Origin: JBAYDV01 sp041672845
GTDB lineage: Bacteria > Bacteroidota > Bacteroidia > Bacteroidales > UBA932
Direction of reading: 5' to 3'
Length of the DNA: 64,000 nt
Assembly (NCBI GenBank): GCA_041672845.1
Contig: JBAYYV010000001.1
Location: forward strand, 372,001-436,000
Shown here: positions 27,049-36,639 of the stretch, in pieces
Layout: every line of letters starts with the position of its first letter
Position numbering within the stretch: position 1 is the stretch's first letter
Notes under the pieces: generated by a model
Seen by the model: the letters and a program-made list of their open reading frames with translations, nothing else
What the model was told of the DNA's origin: nothing
The model's database searches: none
Translations under genes and position numbers: made by a program

Positions 27049-27683
27049 TGATTAAAAATATCGTGTTTGATTTGGGTGGAGTAATAGTTCCATTAAACAA
27101 AATAGCATGTATTAGGGCTTTCGATGAAATCGTAGGTTATCATGATTTTGCAAATATGCTCAGCCTTACTCGTCAGACAGGGTTTTTCGATAAATATGAG
27201 AGAGGTTTTATAAGTTCTAAAGAATTTAGAAATTTTATTCGAAAGAATTCTGGATCTAAATCAAAAGGTCTTGATAAAAAAATAGAAGATAGAGAGATAG
27301 ATTATTCATTAAACTGTTTTCTTAAAGATATTCCTCAAAATAAAATAAATACTATTAATTTTTTTAAGCAAGATTATAGAATTTTTATTCTTAGCAATAC
27401 TAATCCTATAGGTATGACATATGTTCATAAATTGTTTCGTGAGAAAGGTTATGAGATAGAAGATCTTTTCGAAATGTTATTTCTTTCTTATGAAATGAAA
27501 ACTGCTAAACCTGATAGAGATATCTTTGAAAAGATGATTTTCTCTGCTAAGATAATACCAAATGAAACTTTATATATAGATGATGGCCTAGCTAATTGTC
27601 ATATTGCTAACGAATTAGGCTTTCATACTATTTTTTATGATCCCAAAACAGATTTATATGACGAAATTCTTAAGTTTCTCTAG
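27048..27683 (+). CDS. HAD-family hydrolase
   Basis: This is a cytosolic haloacid-dehalogenase-fold phosphatase. Motif I is FDLGGVIVPLN (nucleophile Asp near residue 8); motif II is ILSNTN (about residue 117); the conserved lysine lies in KTAKPDRDIF and motif IV in YIDDGLAN. A helical cap of subtype I lies between. It has 211 residues and resembles Bacteroides HAD proteins of the YihX type. The start overlaps the mtnA stop by one base, so it may act on a sugar phosphate of the salvage route, but no substrate can be assigned. Not the MtnC enolase-phosphatase by eye. Confidence 0.85.
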   Translation: MIKNIVFDLGGVIVPLNKIACIRAFDEIVGYHDFANMLSLTRQTGFFDKYERGFISSKEFRNFIRKNSGSKSKGLDKKIEDREIDYSLNCFLKDIPQNKINTINFFKQDYRIFILSNTNPIGMTYVHKLFREKGYEIEDLFEMLFLSYEMKTAKPDRDIFEKMIFSAKIIPNETLYIDDGLANCHIANELGFHTIFYDPKTDLYDEILKFL

Positions 27684-28461
27684 TGGAAGTAGTGGAAACT
27701 GTTATTATATAGGTAATGATGATATATCACTTTTAATAGATATGGGTGTTTCTTCTCGCTCTTTAGTTAAAAGTTTTAAAAGCTTTGATTTAAACATTAA
27801 TAATTTGGCTATGATATTAGTCACTCATGATCATATGGATCATATTAAGTTTTTAGGTCCTGCTGCTAAAAAGTTCTCTGTACCTGTTTATGCGACTGCT
27901 AAAGTCCACAAAGCTATGACTACTCACCCTTGTACCAAAGGTTATTTAGAAGGATGTAAACGAGTAGTTAAAATAAATACCCTAGTAGAGAATAGAGGTA
28001 TCAAATTCGTACCTTTTTATGTACCTCATGATGCTACTGAAACAGTGGGATATTATATTGATTTTTTTTCTCACCGATTTGTTTTTATTACTGACTGTGG
28101 TGCCATTACTCCAGAAGCTATAAATTATTGCCGTCAGGCTGAAAATATTATAATAGAATCTAATTACGATTCTCAGATGCTTAAGACGGGGCCTTATCCT
28201 GCTATGTTAAAGAAGAGAATCGTTTCTGGTTATGGACATTTAAGTAATCTAGAATGTGGTGAAGTTTTAAAGAAAATTTACCATAAAGGGTTAAATAACA
28301 TTTTTTTGTGTCATCTTAGCGGTGTTAATAATATGCCTGATTTGGCTTATGAACATTCTAAGAAAGCTTTGTCAGAAATAGGAGTAAAAGTAGGACAGAA
28401 TGTTAATTTATCATGTTTACCTAGAAGAACACCTTCTGAAATATTATACTTAGATAAGTAA
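27658..28461 (+). CDS. MBL-fold metallohydrolase, WalJ/YycJ type
   Basis: This is a metallo-beta-lactamase-fold hydrolase. The N-terminus FLSFSSGSSGNCYYIG and the metal motif THDHMDHIKF (HxHxDH) are typical of the WalJ/YycJ group, which has nuclease-like roles in replication and DNA repair. The start is put at ATG 27658 (267 residues, the usual length); the longer frame from 27637 adds seven residues with no family support. The gene overlaps the HAD gene by 26 bp, so the two are translationally linked. Later metal ligands (TDCGAI and CHLSGVNN) are visible. Confidence 0.87.
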   Translation: MTKFLSFSSGSSGNCYYIGNDDISLLIDMGVSSRSLVKSFKSFDLNINNLAMILVTHDHMDHIKFLGPAAKKFSVPVYATAKVHKAMTTHPCTKGYLEGCKRVVKINTLVENRGIKFVPFYVPHDATETVGYYIDFFSHRFVFITDCGAITPEAINYCRQAENIIIESNYDSQMLKTGPYPAMLKKRIVSGYGHLSNLECGEVLKKIYHKGLNNIFLCHLSGVNNMPDLAYEHSKKALSEIGVKVGQNVNLSCLPRRTPSEILYLDK

Positions 28462-28547
28462 TCATAGCCTTTTTATATTAGTAATATTTATCAATAACAA
28501 ATTAAATATTACAGATGGTAGTGTATAATTATAAATGTATTACGATT

Positions 28548-29678
28548 ATGAAAATTAAAGATTTTGCTCTTGAAAGATTTTTTTCAAAATATGAATTCTC
28601 TACTAAATATTTAATGTCTTCATCCGACTGTGATGGATATTCTATGAGTTATGTGTTAGATAAGGCTGATACTCATGAGATGAGACTCTGGAACAATCTC
28701 CATCTAGGATATACAGAAAGTGCTGGTAATCCTATGCTTAAAGAGGCTATTGCCAAGTATTATCATGGTGTTACTATGAATAATGTAGTAGTAGGCACAC
28801 CTGGAGAATTATCCTTTATTATTATGAATTTATTACTTGAAAAAGATGATCATGCGATCGTCGTAGCTCCTGCTTATCAGTCTTTATATGAAGTAATTAA
28901 TTCTGTAGGTGCTGATGTCTCTTTTTGGAAACCACACTTAAAGGATAATTGGGTATTTGATGTGGACGAATTTATTTCTTTAATTAAAGATAATACTCGT
29001 TTAATAGTTTTAAATTTTCCTCATAATCCTACTGGTGCATATCTAAAGGAAGAAGAACTCCAGCAAATTGTAAAATTAGCAAGAGATAGAGGTATTTGGA
29101 TATATTCTGATGAGATGTATAGAAAGCTAATTTTAGATTCATCAGTTAAAGAATTACCTGCTATTTCTGATATATATGAAAAAGGTATAAGTCTGTGGGG
29201 TACTTCTAAGACTTTTGGGTTGGCTGGTGTAAGAACTGGTTGGGTAGTATCTCAAAATAAGGATATCTTGACTAAGATAGTTTCATATAAAGATTATTTA
29301 TCTATTTGTAGTTCAGCTCCTTCTGAAGTGCTTTCTATAATAGCTTTAAATCATATAGATGCTTTCTTGAAACCAAATATAACTAAGATTAAATCTAATA
29401 TAGAACTATTCGATAAGTTTTTAAAAGAGAGAGAGAATATAGATTCTGCCAAAATGTCTCAATGGAGAAATGCTTTTGGTAAATTTGTGAAACCTAAGGT
29501 AGGTTCTGTTTCTTTTATTCCATTAAATATAAAAGGTACGTCTTTAGATTTTTCTGTACAATTAATCAAAAAATTAGGTATTATGACAGTCCCTGCTGAG
29601 ATGTTTGAGTATCCAGGGAAATATCTTAGAATAGGATTTGGTAGAGAAATATTTAAAGAAATGCTTAAACTTCTATAA
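28548..29678 (+). CDS. PLP-dependent aminotransferase, class I/II
   Basis: This is a fold-type I aminotransferase. The PLP lysine lies in the SLWGTSKTFGLAGVRTGW motif; NFPHNPTG and YSDEMYR supply the conserved Asn and Asp/Tyr that hold the cofactor; the C-terminal arginine is in KYLRIGFGR. The start is taken at ATG 28548 (376 residues); a frame extension to 28515 would add an unlikely 11-residue leader. The specific amino acid is not clear; relatives include amino-acid aminotransferases and beta-C-S lyase-like enzymes. It stands alone between the metallohydrolase and a convergent thioredoxin. Confidence 0.85.
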   Translation: MKIKDFALERFFSKYEFSTKYLMSSSDCDGYSMSYVLDKADTHEMRLWNNLHLGYTESAGNPMLKEAIAKYYHGVTMNNVVVGTPGELSFIIMNLLLEKDDHAIVVAPAYQSLYEVINSVGADVSFWKPHLKDNWVFDVDEFISLIKDNTRLIVLNFPHNPTGAYLKEEELQQIVKLARDRGIWIYSDEMYRKLILDSSVKELPAISDIYEKGISLWGTSKTFGLAGVRTGWVVSQNKDILTKIVSYKDYLSICSSAPSEVLSIIALNHIDAFLKPNITKIKSNIELFDKFLKERENIDSAKMSQWRNAFGKFVKPKVGSVSFIPLNIKGTSLDFSVQLIKKLGIMTVPAEMFEYPGKYLRIGFGREIFKEMLKLL

Positions 29679-29680
29679 AA

Positions 29681-29713
29681 ATGCCCGAGTTACGATAACG
29701 TATTCTCGAGCAT
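29681..29713. terminator. Hairpin between convergent genes, weak terminator candidate
   Basis: An interrupted stem pairs ATGC, CGAG and TACG (29681-29694) with CGTA, CTCG and GCAT (29699-29713). It lies between the convergent aminotransferase and thioredoxin genes. A run of A lies on its left, useful to the minus-strand transcript, but there is no clean T run on the right. Confidence 0.4.
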
Positions 29714-29739
29714 CCTTATTCTATAATTTGTTATACAAA

Positions 29740-30177
29740 CTATTTATTTTTCTGCAATAAGAATTCATCTATTAATTTCTTTAGACTTTCTTTAGGTAGT
29801 GCTCCTTTGGATACTTGTGGTGAACCTACTACAGGTATAAACAACATAGTAGGGATACTTTGTATACCGAAGTCTCTAGCTAATTCTTTTTCTTTATCAG
29901 TGTCTACCTTATATATAATGATTTGGGTTCCATATTCTTTGGCTAATTCTTCCATTATAGGTGCTACTTGTTTACATGGGCCACACCATTTAGCATAGAA
30001 ATCTATAATGACAGGTTTATCACCTTTAAATACCCATTTGTCAGTATTCTTTTGATAATCCATAATTTTTTCAATAAATTCTTGCTTATTTAATGTTTTT
30101 ACAGTTTGTGCATGTATTTGTCCTGAAAATATAGTCAGAGATAATACAGTAATAAGAGTTAATATTGTTTTTTTCAT
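29740..30177 (-). CDS. Exported thioredoxin-family protein
   Basis: The protein is a thioredoxin domain with a Sec signal peptide (residues 1-23, ending IHAQ), so it should act in the periplasm as a thiol-disulfide exchanger. The active site is WCGPCK (C65 and C68), followed by the cis-proline region SIPTMLF. It has 145 residues and no lipobox. The canonical CGPC suggests a reducing role, as for periplasmic thioredoxins in Bacteroidetes. It is a single-gene unit, convergent with the aminotransferase. Confidence 0.92.
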   Translation of the reverse strand: MKKTILTLITVLSLTIFSGQIHAQTVKTLNKQEFIEKIMDYQKNTDKWVFKGDKPVIIDFYAKWCGPCKQVAPIMEELAKEYGTQIIIYKVDTDKEKELARDFGIQSIPTMLFIPVVGSPQVSKGALPKESLKKLIDEFLLQKNK

Positions 30178-30264
30178 ATTACAAAGAAAATAAGATTTAT
30201 ATAAGATTCCAACTGATACTATCGATATAAATATTTATAATATCAATATAATGATGATGTAGGT

Positions 30265-30296
30265 ATTGTCTTTTATTAATAAAAAAGTTAAATTTG
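30265..30296 (+). promoter_or_regulatory. Promoter of the C69 dipeptidase gene
   Basis: ATTG (30265-30268), a 20-bp spacer and TAAATTTG (30289-30296) match the Bacteroidetes promoter, with a perfect -7 box. The leader would be about 45 nt. Confidence 0.65.
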
Positions 30297-30348
30297 TTAC
30301 ACTAGTGAAAAAGGAAATTATTTTAATAAATATTTTAAATAAAATCAT

Positions 30349-31779
30349 ATGGAATCATTAAATAAAATAAAATTATCATCAGAGTGTACTTCACTTCTTG
30401 TCGGTCGGAAAATGACCAATGACGGATCTATGATAGTAGCTCGTTCAGAAGACTGGGATATACTAGAAGCTAAAAATCTAGAAGTATTTAAAGATACTGA
30501 AAATGGCTCTACAGAGTTCGTGGCTAAGGATAGTCCATTTAAATGTGAATTACCTAAGAAAGCGTATGGTTATACAGCTTTAGCTCCATATAATTTACAT
30601 GGACATTGGGGTAGTGCCGGATTTAATAGTGTAGGTGTAGGTATGAGTTCTACTGAAAGTATTTTTAGTTCTGATAAGGTATTAGCTGTCGATCCTATGC
30701 CTGAAAATGGTGTGGCTGAAAATTCAGTATATAATATCACTCTTCCTTATATTAAAACTGCTAAAGAAGGTGCTTTACGTCTAGGTAGTTTGATAGAAAA
30801 ATATGGTGTAGCTGAAGGTTTTGGAGTAGGTTTTATAGATAACGAAGAAATTTGGTATTTAGAAACTGCTTGTGGACATCGTTGGTTAGCATGTCGTATT
30901 CCTGAAAATGTTTATTTTATTACAGGTAATCAAAGTCGTTTTAGAGATTATGATCCTAAAGATACACATAACTATTTAGCATCTAAAGATTTACTAGAAT
31001 TTGCTAAAAAGAATAATCTTTATAATCCTAAGGATAAATTTGACTTTCACACTGCTTATAGTAGAGATGTGGAATTAGATACTACTTACAACTATCCTAG
31101 AGTATGGGGTATTCAAAATATGCTTAGTCCTGAAATTAAAAATGATGTTACTAAAAATACTTTTCCAGTATATGCTAAAGCAGATCATAAAATTAGTATA
31201 GATGATATGAGAAGAGTATTCCGTTTTCATTATAATGATACAGAACACGATCCTTATTTGCATAATAATCCTAAAGAAGTATATCGTCCAATTTCTATTT
31301 TTAGAACATTACAGACACATATTTTAAAGGTACGTCCAGAATTACCTAAAGCTATAGGAGAAGTTAACTACGTGGCATTTGGTATGGCTGATTTAGGAGT
31401 ATTTATTCCTTTCTACCAAGGTCTTACATCTTTTATAGAATCTTATACAAAAGGTACTAATAAATTTAGTACAGATTCTGCTTATTGGAAATTACGTAAA
31501 GTTCAAACTTTAGGTATGGTAAATTACAATAAATATGCTCAAGTAATCAAGGAAGTATATTCTAAATTTGAAATAGAAACCGATCAAAGGATGAAGGAAA
31601 TGGAGGAAGAATATCTTAAAATATATAAGAATCAGCCTATTAGAGCAGCAGAAATGATACAAGCATTCACTGATAAAGTTATGCAAGATACTTTGGATGT
31701 TACAGATGAATTAACTGAAGATTTATTTACTAGAATAAGCATAGATATTCAGACAGAATATATGTTTCATGGTGCTTAA
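30349..31779 (+). CDS. C69-family dipeptidase (PepD type)
   Basis: This is an N-terminal-nucleophile cysteine dipeptidase. The nucleophile is Cys13 (SECTSLLVGRKMTNDGS), so maturation would remove only a 12-residue propeptide; there is no signal peptide, which suggests a cytosolic enzyme. Conserved segments include IVARSEDWD, and GHRWLACR later. The length is 476 residues. Many Bacteroidetes C69 peptidases are secreted and longer, so this is the short intracellular type. It probably hydrolyses imported dipeptides, in keeping with peptide fermentation. A strong bidirectional terminator follows. Confidence 0.88.
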   Translation: MESLNKIKLSSECTSLLVGRKMTNDGSMIVARSEDWDILEAKNLEVFKDTENGSTEFVAKDSPFKCELPKKAYGYTALAPYNLHGHWGSAGFNSVGVGMSSTESIFSSDKVLAVDPMPENGVAENSVYNITLPYIKTAKEGALRLGSLIEKYGVAEGFGVGFIDNEEIWYLETACGHRWLACRIPENVYFITGNQSRFRDYDPKDTHNYLASKDLLEFAKKNNLYNPKDKFDFHTAYSRDVELDTTYNYPRVWGIQNMLSPEIKNDVTKNTFPVYAKADHKISIDDMRRVFRFHYNDTEHDPYLHNNPKEVYRPISIFRTLQTHILKVRPELPKAIGEVNYVAFGMADLGVFIPFYQGLTSFIESYTKGTNKFSTDSAYWKLRKVQTLGMVNYNKYAQVIKEVYSKFEIETDQRMKEMEEEYLKIYKNQPIRAAEMIQAFTDKVMQDTLDVTDELTEDLFTRISIDIQTEYMFHGA

Positions 31780-31790
31780 AATTTAATTAA

Positions 31791-31822
31791 AAAAAGTGAC
31801 CTTTAAATAGGTCACTTTTTTT
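31791..31822. terminator. Bidirectional terminator between the C69 dipeptidase and pckA
   Basis: GTGACC (31796-31801) pairs with GGTCAC (31810-31815), with A-rich DNA on the left and a run of seven T on the right, so the stem extends by A-T pairs and works in both directions. It lies between the convergent stop codons. Confidence 0.85.
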
Positions 31823-31843
31823 AATATATAATAAGACTTAATC

Positions 31844-33454
31844 TTATTTATTTAATTTAGGTCCGAATGGTTCTAAAGCTTTACCTGCATCATTGTATGT
31901 AAACTTCTTAAAGTTCTTGATAAACATATTAGCAAGTTTGTCAGCATGTTCATACCATTCTTTAGAATCTTGGTATGTATGACGTGGATCTAAGATTTTC
32001 GTATCTACATTTTCTAATTTAGTAGGAATCTCTAAATCAAAGATGGGAATCATTTCTGTCTCAGCTTTGTCTATAGAACCATCTAATATTCTATCAATAA
32101 TAGCACGAGTATCTTTAATAGAAATACGTTTACCTGTACCGTTCCATCCTGTATTTACTAGGTAAGCAGTAGCCCCAGAAACATCCATTCTCTTAACTAA
32201 TTCTTTAGCATATTTAGTAGGGTGTAATTCTAAGAAAGCTTCACCGAAACATGCAGAGAAAGTAGGGATGGGTTCTGTAATACCAAGCTCTGTTCCAGGG
32301 ATTTTAGCTGTGAAACCTGAAAGGAAGTAATACTGAGTCTGTTCTGGAGTTAGTTTAGATACTGGAGGAATAACTCCGAAAGCATCTGCTGTTAAGAAAA
32401 TAACTTTCTTAGCGTGACCAGCTTTAGAAATAGGTTTTACTATATTATTAATGTGATAAATAGGATAAGATACACGAGTATTTTCTGTAGTAGAATTATC
32501 TTTAAAATCTATCTTACCATTTTTATCTACAGTAACATTTTCTAATAAAGCATCTTTTCTAATAGCATGGTAAATATCAGGTTCAGCATCTTTAGAAAGA
32601 TTAATTACTTTAGCGTAACATCCACCTTCGAAATTAAATACTCCATCATCACCCCAACCATGTTCATCATCACCGATAAGAGCACGTTTTGGATCTGTAG
32701 AAAGAGTAGTTTTACCTGTGCCAGATAAACCGAAGAAAATCGCTGTATCACCGTCATTACCTACATTAGCTGAGCAATGCATAGCTGCACATCCTTGTAA
32801 AGGGATAAGGTAGTTCATATAAGAGAACATACCTTTTTTCATTTCACCACCATACCAGGTATTGATGATAAGTTGCATTTTTTCAGTTAAGTTAAACATA
32901 ACTGTAGTTTCACTTCTAAGGCCTAATTCTTTATAATTTTTTACTTTAGCTTTCGAAGCCATTAATACTGTGAAATCAGGTTCACCATATTCTGCTAATT
33001 CTTCTTCAGTAGGACGAAGGAACATATTCTTAACGAAATGAGCCTGCCAAGCTACTTCCATGATGAAACGAATCTTAATTCTGTATTTTTTATTAGCTCC
33101 AGAATAAGTATCCATTACATATAACTTCTTGTCAGATAATTGTTCTTGAGCAATTTTTTTACAAGCATCCCAAGCTTTTTTAGTAGTAGGGTGATTATCA
33201 TTAGGATATTCATCTGAAGTCCACCATACAGTGTCTTTAGATGTATCATCTACTACGAAACATTTATCTTTGGGAGAACGTCCAGTATAAATACCAGTCA
33301 TTACGTTTACTGCTCCTAGTTCAGTAAGCTGTCCCTTATCAAATCCTTTTAGATTAGGGTTTAGTTCATCTTTGTATATTCTGTCGTAACTTGCATTATG
33401 AATTACTTCCATAGGATTAAGTATTCCATATTGTTCTAAATTTACTTTTGTCAT
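31844..33454 (-). CDS. pckA: Phosphoenolpyruvate carboxykinase (ATP)
   Basis: PckA interconverts oxaloacetate plus ATP and PEP plus CO2 plus ADP. In anaerobic Bacteroidales it usually runs towards oxaloacetate and conserves energy in the succinate/propionate branch. The kinase P-loop is GLSGTGKTTLS, followed by the metal-binding GDDEHGWGDDGVF and the FEGGCYAK motif. The N-terminal substrate region includes GIYTGRSPKDK. Length is 536 residues, as usual. It is a single-gene unit, convergent with the C69 dipeptidase. I found no convincing consensus promoter upstream. Confidence 0.97.
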   Translation of the reverse strand: MTKVNLEQYGILNPMEVIHNASYDRIYKDELNPNLKGFDKGQLTELGAVNVMTGIYTGRSPKDKCFVVDDTSKDTVWWTSDEYPNDNHPTTKKAWDACKKIAQEQLSDKKLYVMDTYSGANKKYRIKIRFIMEVAWQAHFVKNMFLRPTEEELAEYGEPDFTVLMASKAKVKNYKELGLRSETTVMFNLTEKMQLIINTWYGGEMKKGMFSYMNYLIPLQGCAAMHCSANVGNDGDTAIFFGLSGTGKTTLSTDPKRALIGDDEHGWGDDGVFNFEGGCYAKVINLSKDAEPDIYHAIRKDALLENVTVDKNGKIDFKDNSTTENTRVSYPIYHINNIVKPISKAGHAKKVIFLTADAFGVIPPVSKLTPEQTQYYFLSGFTAKIPGTELGITEPIPTFSACFGEAFLELHPTKYAKELVKRMDVSGATAYLVNTGWNGTGKRISIKDTRAIIDRILDGSIDKAETEMIPIFDLEIPTKLENVDTKILDPRHTYQDSKEWYEHADKLANMFIKNFKKFTYNDAGKALEPFGPKLNK

Positions 33455-33523
33455 AATTTTTATGTTTTGATTAAATAATGTTATTATAACTATCGATTAA
33501 ACATAAGCAAAAAATTTGCCATT

Positions 33524-33555
33524 ATTGTATGATTTTTAAATATTAAGTAACTTTG
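33524..33555 (+). promoter_or_regulatory. Promoter of recQ
   Basis: ATTG (33524-33527), a 20-bp spacer and TAACTTTG (33548-33555) match the Bacteroidetes promoter with a perfect -7 box. Transcription would start near 33562, inside the longest recQ open frame, which argues for the ATG at 33622 as the start. Confidence 0.65.
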
Positions 33556-33621
33556 TTATATAATTATAATAATAATGTAACATTATTTAGTAAGTTATCA
33601 TTAAAAATAATTTATCAAAAT

Positions 33622-35355
33622 ATGATAAAAGATGTGCTAAAAAAGTATTGGGGCTATGATGAATTTAGACCAGGGCAAGAGAATATTATAAACTCAGCTT
33701 TATCTAAAAAAGATATCCTAGCTATACTACCCACAGGGGGAGGTAAGTCTCTGTGCTTTCAAATAGCCTCTTTATCGGTAGAAGGGATGGCTTTAGTTAT
33801 TACTCCTTTAATATCTCTTATGAAAGATCAGGTCCAAAATCTAAGAGTTATGGGTATTAAAGCACTTATGATAAATTCTAGTATGACTTATCATGAAATA
33901 GACGTTACTTTAGATAATGCTATTTATGGTGATTATAAATTTCTATACTTATCGCCGGAACGTTTAAAAACTGATATGTTCAGAACTCGTATAGATAAAA
34001 TGAATATAAATTTTCTAGTAGTAGATGAAGCACATTGCATATCACAGTGGGGTTATGATTTTAGACCTAATTATTTGTTAATAAAAGAAATAAGAGAATA
34101 TATACCAAAAGTTTCAGTAATAGCCCTTACAGCTACAGCTACTCCTCAAGTAGCTAATAACATTATGGAAAACCTGGGATTCAAGAAGAAGAATTTAATC
34201 CAGACTAGTTTTGCTAGACCTAATTTATCATATATAGTCAGAAAGGTAGAAGATAAATTCGGTAAATTACTTACCATATGTAATAGTATACAAGGTACAG
34301 GAATAATCTTTGTAAGAAAAAGAAAGAGAGCGGAAGAAATAGCTGATTTTTTAAGACAACAGAAAGTAAATGCGGATTATTATCATGCTGGTCTAATTTC
34401 TAAAGTCCGTACTAAAAAACAAGATATGTGGAAAAATGGTACTACCCGTATTATAGTAGCTACCAATGCTTTCGGTATGGGTATTGATAAATCTGATGTG
34501 AGATTTGTGTGTCATTTCGATATTCCTGAATCATTAGAATCTTATTATCAAGAAGCAGGTAGGGCGGGTCGTGATGGTAAAAGATCATATGCTATATGTC
34601 TGTGGAATAAAACTGATATTTTCAGTTTGAAACGCATATTTACAATGTCTTTTCCGAATATGGATACTATAAAAGATATCTACCAAAAGATTTATATGTT
34701 TCTTAATATTCCATATGAAGAGGGGAAAGGAAGAACATATAAGTTCGATTTAGTTAAATTTTCTATAAAATCTAAATTGCATCCTGTATCTGCATATTAT
34801 GCATTGAAATACTTGTGTTCAGTAGGTTATATGACTGTTACAGAAGAGATAGATAATCCTAGTAGAATTTATTTCAAAGTTCATAGAGATGAATTATATA
34901 AAGTACAGTTAAGAGATAGAGAATTAGATGAGTTTATCAAGGGAATAATGAGGATATATCCAGGTTTATTTTCCCATCATGTATCTATTAATGAGACTTT
35001 TATTGCTAAAACTCTAAGACAATCACTACCTAAGGTAAAAATTTTATTGAATAAGTTATCTCAAATGCGGCTCCTAGATTATAAGGAAAGTAGTAAATCA
35101 CCTTTAATTACTTTCCATACAGAAAGATTAGTACCAGATAATTTATATTTATCTAATAAAGATTATGAATTAAGAAAAACTGTTTATCAGCACAGAATGA
35201 ATTCAATAATAGAATATATTAGTTCAGATATAGATAAAACACCTATGCATCAGGGTTGTAGGAGTAAAAGATTACTTGCTTATTTCGGAGAAATGGATAG
35301 CCCAGAATGTGGATTTTGTGATTTATGTCGAGCAGCTAAAAAGTTGCAAAAATAG
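33622..35355 (+). CDS. recQ: RecQ-family ATP-dependent DNA helicase
   Basis: This SF2 3'-5' DNA helicase acts in recombination and repair. Helicase motifs are intact: the Q-motif/FRPGQENII start, Walker A PTGGGKS, DEAHCISQWGYDFRP, TATATP, and motif VI QEAGRAGRDGK. After the helicase core comes a winged-helix-like region, and the cysteine set CRSKRLLAYFGE...CGFCDLC lies at the extreme C-terminus rather than between core and winged helix; no HRDC domain follows. The ATG at 33622 gives 577 residues; the longer frame from 33553 overlaps the promoter -7 box and was rejected. Cytosolic; single-gene unit. Confidence 0.9.
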   Translation: MIKDVLKKYWGYDEFRPGQENIINSALSKKDILAILPTGGGKSLCFQIASLSVEGMALVITPLISLMKDQVQNLRVMGIKALMINSSMTYHEIDVTLDNAIYGDYKFLYLSPERLKTDMFRTRIDKMNINFLVVDEAHCISQWGYDFRPNYLLIKEIREYIPKVSVIALTATATPQVANNIMENLGFKKKNLIQTSFARPNLSYIVRKVEDKFGKLLTICNSIQGTGIIFVRKRKRAEEIADFLRQQKVNADYYHAGLISKVRTKKQDMWKNGTTRIIVATNAFGMGIDKSDVRFVCHFDIPESLESYYQEAGRAGRDGKRSYAICLWNKTDIFSLKRIFTMSFPNMDTIKDIYQKIYMFLNIPYEEGKGRTYKFDLVKFSIKSKLHPVSAYYALKYLCSVGYMTVTEEIDNPSRIYFKVHRDELYKVQLRDRELDEFIKGIMRIYPGLFSHHVSINETFIAKTLRQSLPKVKILLNKLSQMRLLDYKESSKSPLITFHTERLVPDNLYLSNKDYELRKTVYQHRMNSIIEYISSDIDKTPMHQGCRSKRLLAYFGEMDSPECGFCDLCRAAKKLQK

Positions 35356-35433
35356 ATTCGGTAATAAATGAAAGGTCTCTCAAAAAAAATTAAGAGAGTT
35401 CTGATTCTTAATAAAGCTATTTAATTAAATACT

Positions 35434-36060
35434 CTATTTCTTTAAAAGAGTCTCTAATTTTAATAATTCATGATAAACCTTATTTACAGGTAATCCCATA
35501 ATATTGAAATAGGAACCTTGAATTTTTTTAACACCTATATATCCTATCCATTCTTGAATACCATAAGCACCGGCCTTATCATAAGGTTTGTATTTTTTAA
35601 GATAATAATCTATTTCGCTATCACTTAAGAGATTAAATTTTACTTTAGCAGTATCTGAAAAAGATCTATAGATTTTTATATTATTTTCATTTATATATTT
35701 AAGACATACACCAGTTATTACTTGATGAGATTTACCTGACAATAGATTAAGCATGTTTTTAGCTTCAGTATAAGTGGCAGGTTTACCTAAAGGAATTTCG
35801 ATACTATCATTATTCATAGCAAAAACCATAGTATCAGCAGTTATAAGTACTTCATTTTTGAGTAAGGTTCTATGAAATCCTTTAGATTTCATGATAGCTA
35901 AACTTTTAGGAATCTGATGAAGTGGGATAGTCTGATTATAAGTTTCTTCTACTTGATTTCCAGTATCTACTGTTATATTTAAATCAAGACCTTCCATTAA
36001 TTCTTTTCTTCTAGGAGAAGATGATCCTAGAATAATATGCATGTCTTTAATATTTACCAT
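35434..36060 (-). CDS. maf: Maf-family nucleotide pyrophosphatase
   Basis: Maf proteins hydrolyse non-canonical or methylated nucleoside triphosphates (dTTP/UTP or m7GTP) to monophosphates. The signature SSSPRRKELM is at the N-terminus, ADTMV provides the metal/catalytic aspartate, and GAYGIQEW the conserved C-terminal motif. The QEW wording is closer to the YhdE (dTTP/UTP) subgroup. It has 208 residues. The start at 36060 overlaps the KdsC-like gene by 7 bp; a second ATG at 36042 is possible. It is the last gene of a four-gene minus-strand operon. Confidence 0.92.
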   Translation of the reverse strand: MVNIKDMHIILGSSSPRRKELMEGLDLNITVDTGNQVEETYNQTIPLHQIPKSLAIMKSKGFHRTLLKNEVLITADTMVFAMNNDSIEIPLGKPATYTEAKNMLNLLSGKSHQVITGVCLKYINENNIKIYRSFSDTAKVKFNLLSDSEIDYYLKKYKPYDKAGAYGIQEWIGYIGVKKIQGSYFNIMGLPVNKVYHELLKLETLLKK

Positions 36061-36596
36061 TTATGATCATACTTAACTGGGGAAAATACCCATTTATTAT
36101 GAATTTTTAATATTTGTTCTATTAATTCTCTAGCTACGCCTTGACCACCATTTTTAATAGAAATATAATCACAAACAGCTTTTACTTCTTCGGCAGCATC
36201 TGCAGGACAAACTGCTAAGCCACTGTGCGATAACGTTTCGACATCAGGAAGATCATCTCCTACATAAGCTACTTCTTCAGGTTTTAAACCATTTATTTTA
36301 CAGAATTCAAGAAAGATAGGATATTTATTTCTAGCTTTTTGAAATATATTTTTATCAGTTAATCCTAGAGCGGCAAATCTATTAACAGTAGCATTAGAGA
36401 AGCCACCAGTAATAATTCCTATAATCAAACCATAATCAGAGGCCAATCTTAAAGCAAGACCATCTTTAGCTTGATAAGTACGAATAAGTTCACCGTCAGG
36501 CATTGCTATTATAGTTCCATTGGTTAAGACACCATCGATATCAAATGCTATTCCTTTAATATCTTTTAATTTACATTTATAATTATAATTAGCCAT
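36054..36596 (-). CDS. kdsC: KdsC-like HAD phosphatase (KDO 8-phosphate phosphatase)
   Basis: This is a capless HAD phosphatase of the KdsC group that makes 3-deoxy-D-manno-octulosonate for lipopolysaccharide. Motif I is FDIDGVLTNG, motif II ITGG, and motif IV YVGDDLPDVE. At 180 residues it lacks a cap domain and should form a tetramer. In Bacteroidetes this gene often sits between a DUF2520 gene and maf, as here. A related sialic/nonulosonic acid phosphatase role is a minor alternative. Confidence 0.87.
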   Translation of the reverse strand: MANYNYKCKLKDIKGIAFDIDGVLTNGTIIAMPDGELIRTYQAKDGLALRLASDYGLIIGIITGGFSNATVNRFAALGLTDKNIFQKARNKYPIFLEFCKINGLKPEEVAYVGDDLPDVETLSHSGLAVCPADAAEEVKAVCDYISIKNGGQGVARELIEQILKIHNKWVFSPVKYDHKW

Positions 36597-36639
36597 ATTA
36601 TTAATAGTATTATATTTTCTGTATTATATTTCCAAAAGT

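Noticed and set aside
35356..35433. Terminator between recQ and maf
   Set aside because: CTCTC/GAGAG arms are present but the loop is long and A-rich and there is no T run, so support is too weak.
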